Of a DNA stretch of 42,188 nt, positions 6,520 through 14,606 are shown in pieces (position 1 is the stretch's first letter; the number at the start of each line of letters is the position of its first letter). The stretch is taken from positions 1 to 42,188 of the IMG/VR virus record IMGVR_UViG_3300031569_001093. One strand, written 5' to 3'. Origin of the DNA: a virus. Made by a program: the position numbers and the translations under genes. Under the pieces are notes generated by a model. It searched no databases, was not told the DNA's origin, and saw only the letters and a program-made list of their open reading frames with translations.

Positions 6520-7350
6520 ATGCCAGAATTAGCAGAACTTAGATTAACAGCAGATTATATAAATGAATGTAGCCACGGTGAAGGTCCTATGATTCATTAT
6601 ACAAAAATTGAAAAAAACCCTGCTCACAAAGGAACTCATTGTATTACACCTGAGAGCCCTAAGGGTTATTTCGGTTTATCTGCAGAGAGTAGAGGAAAAG
6701 AATTAATATTATACATTAAAGAAGGTGGCAAAACTACTCCTCTTAGAATGTCAATGGGTATGAGCGGTCATTTTAAATTAACAAATACTGGCCAAGAACC
6801 AAAGCATGCTCATTTAAAATTTTATAGAAAGGATGGAACTACATTATCATTTGTTGATGTAAGGAGATTTGGTAAATGGAAAGCTGGTGAAACATGGAGC
6901 ACAAACCGTGGCCCAGATCCTACTACTGAAGCTGATGAGTTTAAATATAACATATTAAAGAATTTAGATAAAAGAGTATTTGATCAACCTATTCATTTAG
7001 TATTAATGAATCAAAAATATTTTAATGGTATTGGTAATTATCTTAGAGCTGAGATCTTATATAGGCTACCTGAAGTAAATCCTTTTATGGATGCTAGAGA
7101 AGTTATAGACAATTGCCCAAAGGTATTAGAATTATGTACAACTATACCAAGAAAAGCTTATTCATTAGGTGGAGGACAATTAAAGGATTGGGAAAATCCG
7201 TGGCAATCAGATAAAGAAAAGTTTGAAAGATTCATTAAATGTTATAACAATAAAAACATGGGGCATATCATGGATAAGAACGGAAGAAGGTTTTGGTTTG
7301 ATCCTAAATGGAACATTAAAATGTTAGAACATATCTCTAAACAAAAATAA
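6520..7350 (+). CDS. Fpg/Nei-family DNA glycosylase/AP lyase (NEIL1-like)
   Basis: 276 residues. The N-terminus MPELAEL supplies the catalytic Pro2 and Glu3. Lys60 in SRGKELILYI matches the conserved beta-hairpin Lys. MSGHFKL and DVRRFGKW are core motifs, and the H2TH domain is at about 157-188 (MNQKYFNGIGNYLRAEIL). The C-terminal finger (238-266) has one Cys and reads DKNGRRFWFDPKW, like the zincless finger of NEIL1 (HGRTIWFQGDPG), not the Cys4 zinc finger of bacterial Fpg. The enzyme would remove oxidised bases and nick the strand. It lies with dUTPase and DNA polymerase genes, which suits genome maintenance during replication. Confidence 0.88.
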   Translation: MPELAELRLTADYINECSHGEGPMIHYTKIEKNPAHKGTHCITPESPKGYFGLSAESRGKELILYIKEGGKTTPLRMSMGMSGHFKLTNTGQEPKHAHLKFYRKDGTTLSFVDVRRFGKWKAGETWSTNRGPDPTTEADEFKYNILKNLDKRVFDQPIHLVLMNQKYFNGIGNYLRAEILYRLPEVNPFMDAREVIDNCPKVLELCTTIPRKAYSLGGGQLKDWENPWQSDKEKFERFIKCYNNKNMGHIMDKNGRRFWFDPKWNIKMLEHISKQK

Positions 7351-7384
7351 AACAAACTTACATTTTAGCTATATAAAAATAAAT
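7347..7384 (+). promoter_or_regulatory. two-box phage promoter
   Basis: ATAAAAC at 7347-7353 (overlapping the stop codon of the glycosylase gene), an 18-bp spacer, then TATAAAAATAAAT at 7372-7384, 10 bases before the ATG at 7395. Confidence 0.65.
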
Positions 7385-7394
7385 CAAAAAGAGT

Positions 7395-7889
7395 ATGGCA
7401 AACACTGACAATAAATGTAAGGATCTTACTATAAAAGATTACTATGAAGAAAAAGGCTATGATGTAAATGCATGTTCATTGCGTGATCTTTATCGACTTC
7501 AGGAAAATACACAAAATATGTATTTTGAAAAACAAGGAAAGAAACCTTTTAAAGATTTTAACATTGGAGATCTAATTGATTTCTTAATGGTTAATAATCA
7601 TGCAATCATTGATGAGTTACATGAAATGGTAGATGCAGTTGGAGGAATCGAAGATGGTGCAGGTAATGCTGCATGGAAACCTTGGAAATCTAAAAATCCC
7701 GAAATCAGAAAACAAAAATTATCAGATTTAACACCTGGTGATTTAAAAGAATTAAAAATGGAATGGGTTGACGTAATGCATTTTGTATTTAATGCAGGAT
7801 TAGCAATCGGAGTAACCTCTGATGAATTTTATAATTACTACCTTTCAAAGAATGAAGAAAACTGGGATCGACAAAAAAACAATTATTAA
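7395..7889 (+). CDS. all-alpha dUTPase/MazG-type NTP pyrophosphatase
   Basis: 164 residues. Metal-binding motifs of the all-alpha NTP pyrophosphatase fold are visible: NHAIIDELHEMVDA (Glu74, Glu77), then WKPWKS, then MEWVDVMHF (Glu123, Asp126). The tail YYLSKNEENWDRQKNNY fits the Y-x-x-KN-x-x-N-x-x-RQ pattern of dimeric dUTPases. It would hydrolyse dUTP (and possibly dCTP, as T4 gp56 does) to the monophosphate and PPi, keeping uracil out of DNA and feeding thymidylate synthesis. It lies just upstream of DNA polymerase. Substrate cannot be decided from sequence. Confidence 0.8.
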   Translation: MANTDNKCKDLTIKDYYEEKGYDVNACSLRDLYRLQENTQNMYFEKQGKKPFKDFNIGDLIDFLMVNNHAIIDELHEMVDAVGGIEDGAGNAAWKPWKSKNPEIRKQKLSDLTPGDLKELKMEWVDVMHFVFNAGLAIGVTSDEFYNYYLSKNEENWDRQKNNY

Positions 7890-7910
7890 TTATATACCTA
7901 TAAAAATAAA
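7875..7910 (+). promoter_or_regulatory. two-box phage promoter for the polymerase N-terminal gene
   Basis: AAAAAC ending at 7880, an 18-bp spacer, then TATAAAAATAAA at 7899-7910, 3 bases before the ATG at 7914. If this acts as a T4-late-type promoter, the transcript would be nearly leaderless. Confidence 0.6.
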
Positions 7911-7913
7911 AAT

Positions 7914-9329
7914 ATGCTATTAGACATTACACAAGAGGACAGAGAATTATGGGTATCTTATTTTAATCTTGACGGAAAGACTAGATTTAAAACTTATGAT
8001 CTTCAAACCGAAGATATGTTTAACTGGGAAGTTTGTGATAGTAGAGATACTAAAGCAGATCCTAAAATTAAAAACTGGGATGGCCGTCCTGTTAAAAAAG
8101 TAAGGTCTAGATATTTAAATAAATATAGGGTATTGGAGTATATGGAGCAACTATCATTCTCTGATAGAGAACTAATATTCGGTTATCATTTTCCAAGAAC
8201 ATTTTTTGTAGATATTGAAGTTGAGGTAACTGATTCATTTCCTGAACCAAGTAAGGCACCAAACCCAGTAACTGCAATCTGTATAGTAACACCAGAAAAA
8301 CAATGTATAGTTTTAGCTACAAAGGACTTAGATAAACAAACACAAGCTAAAATACAAAAACAAATTGATGAGCATTTTAAATCAATAGGCGAAGAATTTT
8401 CTTTTATCTTTAAATGTTTTAAGAATGAATATGATATGTTATATACTTTCTTAGATACTTTTGTTAAGAAATTCTCAATGATGACTGGTTGGAATTACAT
8501 TCAATTTGATTGGCAGTATATTGTAAATCGTTGTAAAAAGTTAGGTATTGATCCTTCTATATCATCTCCTATTGGTAGAACTTTTGGAAAACATGAATTT
8601 CCATGCCATGTAGGTGTAATGGATTATTTAGATATTTATGCAAAATGGGATAGGACTGTTGATATTAAAGAAGATTTAAAATTAGATACAGTAGGTGAAG
8701 CAGTTGTAGGAATTCGCAAAATTAAGTATGAAGGTACTATACAAGATATGTTTGTAAAGGATTATCCTAAATACATTTTTTATAATGCAGTAGATACAGC
8801 ATTAGTATATTTAATTCATGAAAAAATTAAAACAATGGAAATTGCTTTAACAATAGCTCATATGACTGAAATAAGTATATTTAAAGCCGCATCACCAGTT
8901 GCAATTACAGAAGCTTTATTAGCTAAAGAATTTTTAACTAGAGATTTAGTAATGGCAAAAGATCCAAACGCCAGGCCTGCAAAGCGTGAAGGTTTTGAAG
9001 GAGCTTTTGTAAAAGAACCAAAAACAGGAATGCATAATGCTGTAGCTGCATTTGATTTTGCTTCTCTATATCCTTCTATTATGAGACAGTTAAACGTATC
9101 ACCAGAAAGTTTTATTAAAAAGGTAAAACCTGAGAATAGAGAAAAAGAAGTAGGTGATGATAGGATCGTATCTGTTACTGGTGCTGTTTATAGTACTGAG
9201 AGATCAATACTAAAAGATGTATTAAGTAGATTATATAGTCAAAGAAAAGAATACAAGAAAGAATCATTTAGGTTACAACAAAAAGCATATGATTTAGAGC
9301 AGGTGTTAAAAAAACAAGACAATGATTAA
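7914..9329 (+). CDS. 43: DNA polymerase gp43, N-terminal half (exonuclease and palm motif A)
   Basis: 471 residues of a T4-type family B polymerase. All three 3'-5' exonuclease motifs are intact: Exo I FFVDIEVEV (Asp100, Glu102), Exo II GWNYIQFDW (192-200), Exo III YNAVDTAL (290-297). Polymerase motif A is at 381-388 (DFASLYPS). The protein ends in a charged fingers helix (SRLYSQRKEYKKESFRLQQK) at a normal stop. Motifs B and C are absent here and lie in the gene at 23634. Together the two halves make 845 residues, close to the 898 of T4 gp43, so this is a split rather than truncated enzyme. A strong terminator follows. The halves must associate to copy DNA. Confidence 0.93.
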   Translation: MLLDITQEDRELWVSYFNLDGKTRFKTYDLQTEDMFNWEVCDSRDTKADPKIKNWDGRPVKKVRSRYLNKYRVLEYMEQLSFSDRELIFGYHFPRTFFVDIEVEVTDSFPEPSKAPNPVTAICIVTPEKQCIVLATKDLDKQTQAKIQKQIDEHFKSIGEEFSFIFKCFKNEYDMLYTFLDTFVKKFSMMTGWNYIQFDWQYIVNRCKKLGIDPSISSPIGRTFGKHEFPCHVGVMDYLDIYAKWDRTVDIKEDLKLDTVGEAVVGIRKIKYEGTIQDMFVKDYPKYIFYNAVDTALVYLIHEKIKTMEIALTIAHMTEISIFKAASPVAITEALLAKEFLTRDLVMAKDPNARPAKREGFEGAFVKEPKTGMHNAVAAFDFASLYPSIMRQLNVSPESFIKKVKPENREKEVGDDRIVSVTGAVYSTERSILKDVLSRLYSQRKEYKKESFRLQQKAYDLEQVLKKQDND

Positions 9330-9375
9330 AACTCACGTCTTAACTAGAATAAATAAAAAACAATACTAATTAACG

Positions 9376-9408
9376 ACATGCAACCAATTATCCTGAGTTG
9401 CATGTTTT
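9376..9408 (+). terminator. intrinsic terminator after polymerase N-terminal gene
   Basis: ACATGCAAC (9376-9384) pairs perfectly over 9 bp with GTTGCATGT (9397-9405). The loop is 12 bases, followed by TTTTGT. It separates the polymerase gene from nrdB. Confidence 0.85.
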
Positions 9409-9428
9409 GTCTAAAATAATAAAAAACT

Positions 9429-10424
9429 ATGAGCAAACTTTTCACCAACCGAGTTGAATACAAACCTTTTGAATATCCGGAATATTATTTGGATGGCTGG
9501 TTACCACAAGCACAAGCATTTTGGTTACATACTGAAATTTCAATGCAAGGAGATTTAAAAGATTGGAATGAAAATATTAAACCACACGAAAAAAACTTAG
9601 TAGGAAATATTCTTTTAGGATTCGCTCAAACTGAATGTGCAGTATCTGATTATTGGACAGGAATGGTTACAAAATGGTTTCCTAAACATGAGATAAGACA
9701 AATGGCAATGATGTTTGGTTCACAAGAAACTATTCATGCAGTTGCTTATAGTTATTTAAATGAAACATTAGGTCTTGAAGATTATACTGCATTTTTACAT
9801 GAACCTTCAATGGCTGATAAATTTGATTTCTTAATGTCAACTAAAGCTGATTATACAGATAAAGATTTATTGGAAAGTAAAGATGCAAGAAAAGAAGTAG
9901 CCAGGAGTCTTGCAATATTCTCTGCATTTGCTGAAGGTGTATCTCTTTATAGTTCATTCGCAGTTTTATATAGTTTTCAAATGAGAAATCTTTTAAAAGG
10001 AATAGGACAACAAATGAAATGGTCCGTGAGAGATGAATCATTACATTCTAAAATGGGATGTAGGTTATTTAATCATATGTGCTCTGAGGATAAAGAATTG
10101 AGAAATGATGTTAAAGAATCTATTTATGAAGCTGCGAAGTTAATGGTAGACATGGAGCATGATTATATTGATAAGATTTTTGAAATGGGTGATATTGAAA
10201 ATTTAAAAGCGTATGATTTAAAGAATTTTATTTATAGAAGAACAAACGAAAAATTACAAGAATTAGGATTAGATCCAATATTTGAATATGATGAAAAATC
10301 TGCCGATGCTTTAGATTGGTTTTATCATTTAACAGGTGGGCATACTCATACTGACTTTTTTGCTATTAGACCAACTGATTATGCAAAAGCAGGTGAAGGT
10401 GATGATTGGGATGATATTTGGTAA
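9429..10424 (+). CDS. nrdB: class I ribonucleotide reductase small subunit
   Basis: 331 residues. The dimetal ligands are in place: Glu69 (FAQTECAVSDYW), Glu100 and His103 (SQETIHAVAY), Glu169 (SAFAEGVSLY), Glu203 and His206 (RDESLHSKMG). Tyr107 sits three residues after His103, the spacing of the radical Tyr122 in E. coli NrdB. It generates the radical used by NrdA to reduce ribonucleotides. The C-terminus (GDDWDDIW) is acidic and aromatic, as needed for docking to NrdA. nrdA follows after 19 bases. Phages carry this pair to supply dNTPs during replication. Confidence 0.96.
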   Translation: MSKLFTNRVEYKPFEYPEYYLDGWLPQAQAFWLHTEISMQGDLKDWNENIKPHEKNLVGNILLGFAQTECAVSDYWTGMVTKWFPKHEIRQMAMMFGSQETIHAVAYSYLNETLGLEDYTAFLHEPSMADKFDFLMSTKADYTDKDLLESKDARKEVARSLAIFSAFAEGVSLYSSFAVLYSFQMRNLLKGIGQQMKWSVRDESLHSKMGCRLFNHMCSEDKELRNDVKESIYEAAKLMVDMEHDYIDKIFEMGDIENLKAYDLKNFIYRRTNEKLQELGLDPIFEYDEKSADALDWFYHLTGGHTHTDFFAIRPTDYAKAGEGDDWDDIW

Positions 10425-10443
10425 TAATTAAAAATAAAAAGAA

Positions 10444-12219
10444 ATGACAGCAGATCAAATAGAAAAAGAATTAAATTGGGAACGCGGTGTAGATTATCCA
10501 GAATGGGGTCATACTGATGTTTATTTAAATACAATATCAAGAGGGTATTGTTTACCAGGAGAAACTCCAAAGGATGCATACTGGAGAGTAGCTACAACAG
10601 TAGCAAATAGACTAAAGAAACCAGAAATGGCAGAAAAGTTTATGAAATACATCTGGAACGGCTGGTTAAATCTAGCATCACCTGTGTTAAGTAATACTGG
10701 ATCTGAAAGAGGTTTACCTATAAGCTGTTTTGGTATAGATGTAGCTGATAGTATAAATGATATAGGCCAAAAGAACCTAGAGCTTATGCTATTAGCAAAG
10801 CATGGAGGTGGTGTAGGAGTAAGTCATAATCAAATTAGACCAGCAGGATCTAATATAACTGACAATGGAACAAGTGATGGTGTAGTACCTTTTATTAAAA
10901 TTAATGATTCTACAATTCTTGCAACAAACCAAGGCGCAGTAAGAAGAGGGGCAGCAAGCACAAACTTAAGTATTGAACATGGTGATTTTTGGGAATGGTT
11001 AGAAATAAGAGAACCTAAGGGTGATATTAATAGACAATGTTTAAATACTAATCAATGTGTAATTATCTCTGACAAGTTTATGAGAAATGTAATTGAAGGT
11101 GATTCAGAATCTAGAAAAAGATATGCAGCCGTTCAAAGAAAACGAAGACAAACTGGGCAACCTTATATAATGTATAGAGGAAATGTTAATAAACAAAACC
11201 CAGAAGCTTATAAGAGAAATGGTCTTAAGGTATTTATGACTAATATTTGTTCTGAGATTGTTTTACACACTGATGAAAATCATTCTTTTGTATGTTGTTT
11301 AAGTTCTCTTAATCTCTCTAGATATGATGAATGGAAAAATACTAATCTTATTTATGATGCAACATGGTTTTTAGATGGTGTACTTGAAGAATTTATACAA
11401 AAAGCTAAATATAGAAAAGGTTTTGAAAACTCTGTAAGATCTGCTGAAAAGGGTAGAGCATTAGGTTTAGGTGTATTAGGATGGCATACTTATTTACAGC
11501 AGCGTGGAATCGCTTTCGAGGGGTTAGAAGCACAATATGAAACTCGTAATATATTTTCTCAAATTAAAATTGAAAGTGAAAAGGCTAGCCGAGATCTTGC
11601 TGAGGAATATGGAGAACCGCTATGGTGTAGAGATACAGGATTTAGGAATACTCATTTAAGAGCAGTTGCCCCAACAGTATCTAATTCAAAATTAGCAGGA
11701 GGTATATCTGCTGGTATTGAACCAGTACCTGCAAATATATGGACTGATCAATCTGCTAAAGGAACCTTTATTAGAAAGAATAAACAATTAGAAGGATATC
11801 TTGATAAAATTGGCCATGATAATAAAAAAGTATGGGATAAGATAATGGCTGATGGTGGATCTGTTCAAGGATTAAAATTTTTAGATGATTGGTGTTTCTT
11901 AAAAGGTATATTGATGAAATGTAAAGATGTACCTGAATTCCATGAAGGCGTTCCTTTTAAAGATGTATTTAAAACCTTTAAGGAAATAAATCAATTAGAG
12001 CTAGTAAAACAAGCAGGTGTAAGACAGCAATATGTTGACCAAGCAGTAAGTTTAAATTTAGCATTCCCTAAAGAAGCTACCCCAAAATGGATTAACCAAG
12101 TTCATTTAGAAGCATGGAAGCAAGGTATTAAAACTTTATACTATATGAGAACTGAATCTGTACTAAGAGGAGATATTGCTGCAAAGGCAATGGAGGATTG
12201 CGTTAGTTGTGACGGATAA
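10444..12219 (+). CDS. nrdA: class I ribonucleotide reductase large subunit, no ATP-cone
   Basis: 591 residues, against about 750-760 in E. coli or T4. The active site is complete: the redox Cys in LPISCFGID, the thiyl Cys with Asn and Glu in TNICSEIVL, the partner Cys in FVCCLSSLNL, the paired Tyr in KTLYYMRT, and the C-terminal reductant pair DCVSC. The product starts directly in the catalytic ten-stranded barrel region. The N-terminal ATP-cone that mediates dATP inhibition is therefore missing, and the enzyme is predicted not to be shut off by high dATP. kdsA begins 8 bases downstream, so nucleotide and sugar genes share a transcript. Confidence 0.95.
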   Translation: MTADQIEKELNWERGVDYPEWGHTDVYLNTISRGYCLPGETPKDAYWRVATTVANRLKKPEMAEKFMKYIWNGWLNLASPVLSNTGSERGLPISCFGIDVADSINDIGQKNLELMLLAKHGGGVGVSHNQIRPAGSNITDNGTSDGVVPFIKINDSTILATNQGAVRRGAASTNLSIEHGDFWEWLEIREPKGDINRQCLNTNQCVIISDKFMRNVIEGDSESRKRYAAVQRKRRQTGQPYIMYRGNVNKQNPEAYKRNGLKVFMTNICSEIVLHTDENHSFVCCLSSLNLSRYDEWKNTNLIYDATWFLDGVLEEFIQKAKYRKGFENSVRSAEKGRALGLGVLGWHTYLQQRGIAFEGLEAQYETRNIFSQIKIESEKASRDLAEEYGEPLWCRDTGFRNTHLRAVAPTVSNSKLAGGISAGIEPVPANIWTDQSAKGTFIRKNKQLEGYLDKIGHDNKKVWDKIMADGGSVQGLKFLDDWCFLKGILMKCKDVPEFHEGVPFKDVFKTFKEINQLELVKQAGVRQQYVDQAVSLNLAFPKEATPKWINQVHLEAWKQGIKTLYYMRTESVLRGDIAAKAMEDCVSCDG

Positions 12220-12227
12220 AATAAGTT

Positions 12228-12974
12228 ATGGAAAATTATACATATATACTCGGTCCTTGTAGTATTGAAAACGAGGATAACTTTTTAGAGGTAGCCAAAA
12301 CGTTAGATGGTTATATGGGAGGCAAAGATTGGTACTTAAAAGGTTCTTTTGATAAAGCTAATAGAACTTCTATACATTCTGATAGAGGCCCAGGTTTAGA
12401 TGAAGGTATTAGAATTATGCAAAGTATTAAAGAAGCTTATCCTAATGTTAAAATTGTAACTGATATCCATGAACCTAACCAAGCACTACCCCTTTCTGAT
12501 GTAGTTGATGTTATTCAAATACCAGCATTCTTATGTAGACAAACAGATCTTTTAATTGCCTGCGCAAAAAACTTTAATATAATTAACATTAAGAAAGGCC
12601 AATGGTTATCTGCAGATGCAATGAAACATGCAGTTGCAAAGATTAAAGAGGTTGATCCTAATTGTGAAGTATGGGTAACTGAAAGAGGTTCTAATTTTGG
12701 TTATGATAGATTAATTGTAGATTTTAGAGGTGTAGATGTAATGAAAGAATTTGCAGACAAAGTTATTTTAGATTGTACTCACTCAACTCAAATGGCTGGA
12801 GAAGGTATAACTGGAGGAAGTCGTAAGTTAGCAAAACAATATGCACAAGCAGCTAAGATATTTGAATATGATGGAGTATTTATTGAAACTCACCCTGATC
12901 CTGATAATGCTATTTCTGATTCTGCTAGTCAAGTAGAATTAGATTGGTTAGTGTCTCAAATAAATAATATATGA
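12228..12974 (+). CDS. kdsA: 3-deoxy-8-phosphooctulonate (KDO-8-P) synthase
   Basis: 248 residues. Diagnostic KdsA motifs: KGSFDKANRTS (38-48), RGPGLDEG, TDIHEP, VIQIPAFLCRQTDLL, and TERGSNFGYD. The family condenses phosphoenolpyruvate with arabinose-5-phosphate to KDO-8-phosphate, a precursor of lipopolysaccharide inner core. Cys11 in LGPCSIEN is the metal-ligand position of the metal-dependent class (Asn in the E. coli type). No kdsB, kdsC or kdsD homologue lies in the window, so host enzymes or genes elsewhere would be needed. The 3' end overlaps the next gene by ATGA. Related 3-deoxy sugar synthases using another aldose cannot be excluded. Confidence 0.9.
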   Translation: MENYTYILGPCSIENEDNFLEVAKTLDGYMGGKDWYLKGSFDKANRTSIHSDRGPGLDEGIRIMQSIKEAYPNVKIVTDIHEPNQALPLSDVVDVIQIPAFLCRQTDLLIACAKNFNIINIKKGQWLSADAMKHAVAKIKEVDPNCEVWVTERGSNFGYDRLIVDFRGVDVMKEFADKVILDCTHSTQMAGEGITGGSRKLAKQYAQAAKIFEYDGVFIETHPDPDNAISDSASQVELDWLVSQINNI

Positions 12975-14032
12975 ATTTAGACTATTCTAAGCTATTAAAT
13001 CGCAAACCTATAATAACTGATCTTAAATTAATTAAAGATTTTATTAAAGGTAAAAGAATCATTGTTACAGGTGGTGCAGGTTCAATAGGTAGTGAAATAG
13101 TAAGGCAGCTTGTTAATTTTAATGCTTCATCAGTAACTGTTTTTGATAATGCTGAAGCATCTATGTTTCATTTAGAACAAGAGATAAGTAGATCAAATCC
13201 AAAATCTCATATTAAATATGTAATAGGTGACGTAAGAGATAAGTATAGGCTAGAGGAAGTGTTTGAAAGTTTTAAACCTGATGTAGTATTTCATGCTGCT
13301 GCTTATAAGCATGTTCCTATGATGGAAGCAAATCCTATTGAAGCAATTAAAACAAATGTTCTAGGAACAAAGAATGTTGCTGATATTTCTTTTATGAACG
13401 AGGTTGACAAATTTGTTATGGTATCAACTGATAAAGCAGTTAATCCTACAAACATAATGGGTGCTACTAAAAGAATAGCAGAATTATATACTCAGTTTTT
13501 AGAAACTAAATCAGCTACTAAATTTATAGTGACTAGATTTGGTAATGTTTTAGGATCTGAAGGTTCAGTAATTCCAACATTTATAAAACAAATTAAAAGT
13601 GGTGGTCCTGTTAGTGTTACTCATAAAGAGGTTATAAGATACTTTATGACTATACCTGAAGCATGTCAATTAGTATTACAGGCAAGTGTATTAGGAAATG
13701 GTGGAGAAGTGTTCCTGTTTGATATGGGAGAACCTGTAAGCATAGAACATTTAGCAATAAATCTTATTAAGCATTTTAAAAGCGATGCTAAGATAGAGCA
13801 CATAGGATTAAGACCAGGTGAAAAGCTATATGAAGAGCTATTATGTGATGGTGAAAATATGGTAACTACGAATGATCGTAACATAATGAAATTAAATCAT
13901 GAAGAATATGATTTTAAAACTTTAATACCTAAAATAGAAAAGCTATCTAAAATAAGATCAAATGATTTTTATAAGATACTTCTATTAATGAAAAGTATTG
14001 TTCCAGAATTTAAAAGAGAAAGCAATGATTAA
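12971..14032 (+). CDS. pglF: UDP-GlcNAc 4,6-dehydratase (PglF/FlaA1/CapD type)
   Basis: 353 residues, an extended short-chain dehydrogenase. The Rossmann motif GGAGSIGSE is at 34-42. The active-site stretch VSTDKAVNPTNIMGATKR (151-168; Asp154, Lys155, Met163, Lys167) is the signature of UDP-N-acetylhexosamine 4,6-dehydratases, where Met replaces the usual Tyr. GLRPGEKLYEELL near the end is also typical. It would convert UDP-GlcNAc to the 4-keto-6-deoxy sugar. It lacks the membrane domain of Campylobacter PglF and corresponds to the soluble catalytic part. The PglE- and PglD-like genes that follow complete the route to UDP-di-N-acetylbacillosamine. A PseB-type epimerising dehydratase is the main alternative. 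Confidence 0.88.
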   Translation: MNLDYSKLLNRKPIITDLKLIKDFIKGKRIIVTGGAGSIGSEIVRQLVNFNASSVTVFDNAEASMFHLEQEISRSNPKSHIKYVIGDVRDKYRLEEVFESFKPDVVFHAAAYKHVPMMEANPIEAIKTNVLGTKNVADISFMNEVDKFVMVSTDKAVNPTNIMGATKRIAELYTQFLETKSATKFIVTRFGNVLGSEGSVIPTFIKQIKSGGPVSVTHKEVIRYFMTIPEACQLVLQASVLGNGGEVFLFDMGEPVSIEHLAINLIKHFKSDAKIEHIGLRPGEKLYEELLCDGENMVTTNDRNIMKLNHEEYDFKTLIPKIEKLSKIRSNDFYKILLLMKSIVPEFKRESND

Positions 14033-14606
14033 TATTTACGGAAAAGGAGGACATGCCAATGTTATTAATTCTATTTTATCACAGACTCACTCAAAACAAA
14101 TAAATTTTTGGAATGATGAAAGTTATGAAAAGGAAGTAGGAGACTTTGATCCTTATAATAATAATATTAAAGGCAATTGGATAATTGCAATTGGTAATAA
14201 TAAAAATAGAAAAAAGGTAGCAGAATTATTAGGTAATGATTGCTATATTACAGTAACACATAACTCAGCCATAATTGATGCTAATATTAATCCTGGTGAA
14301 GGGTCTCAAATTTTACATGGTTCGGTAATTCAGGTTGGAACTAAAATAGGAAAACATTGTATAATTAATACAGCAGCTTCTGTAGATCATGATTGTATCT
14401 TAGGAGACTTTAGTTTTATAGGACCTAATGCAACACTATGTGGCGGTGTAGAAATCGGAGAAGGTACATTTATTGGGGCAGGCGCAGTAGTGTTACCTTA
14501 TATTAAAATTGGTAAAAATTGTATGATTGGTGCAGGTTCAGTTGTTACAAAAAATTTACCAGACGGAATCACCGCTTATGGAAACCCTATTAAAATAAAA
14601 TTATGA
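14025..14606 (+). CDS. pglD: PglD/NeuD-type sugar N-acetyltransferase
   Basis: I start at ATG 14025, overlapping the previous stop, because MINIYGKGGHANVI is the standard N-terminus of the family. An upstream in-frame ATG at 13998 adds 9 unrelated residues. The 193-residue product has an N-terminal nucleotide-sugar domain (YGKGGH) and a left-handed beta-helix from about 80 to the end. His122 in ASVDHDCILGDF aligns with the catalytic His of Campylobacter PglD. It would transfer acetyl from acetyl-CoA to the 4-amino group of the UDP-4-amino-sugar made by the PglE-like enzyme. It overlaps the next gene by ATGA. Confidence 0.85.
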   Translation: MINIYGKGGHANVINSILSQTHSKQINFWNDESYEKEVGDFDPYNNNIKGNWIIAIGNNKNRKKVAELLGNDCYITVTHNSAIIDANINPGEGSQILHGSVIQVGTKIGKHCIINTAASVDHDCILGDFSFIGPNATLCGGVEIGEGTFIGAGAVVLPYIKIGKNCMIGAGSVVTKNLPDGITAYGNPIKIKL

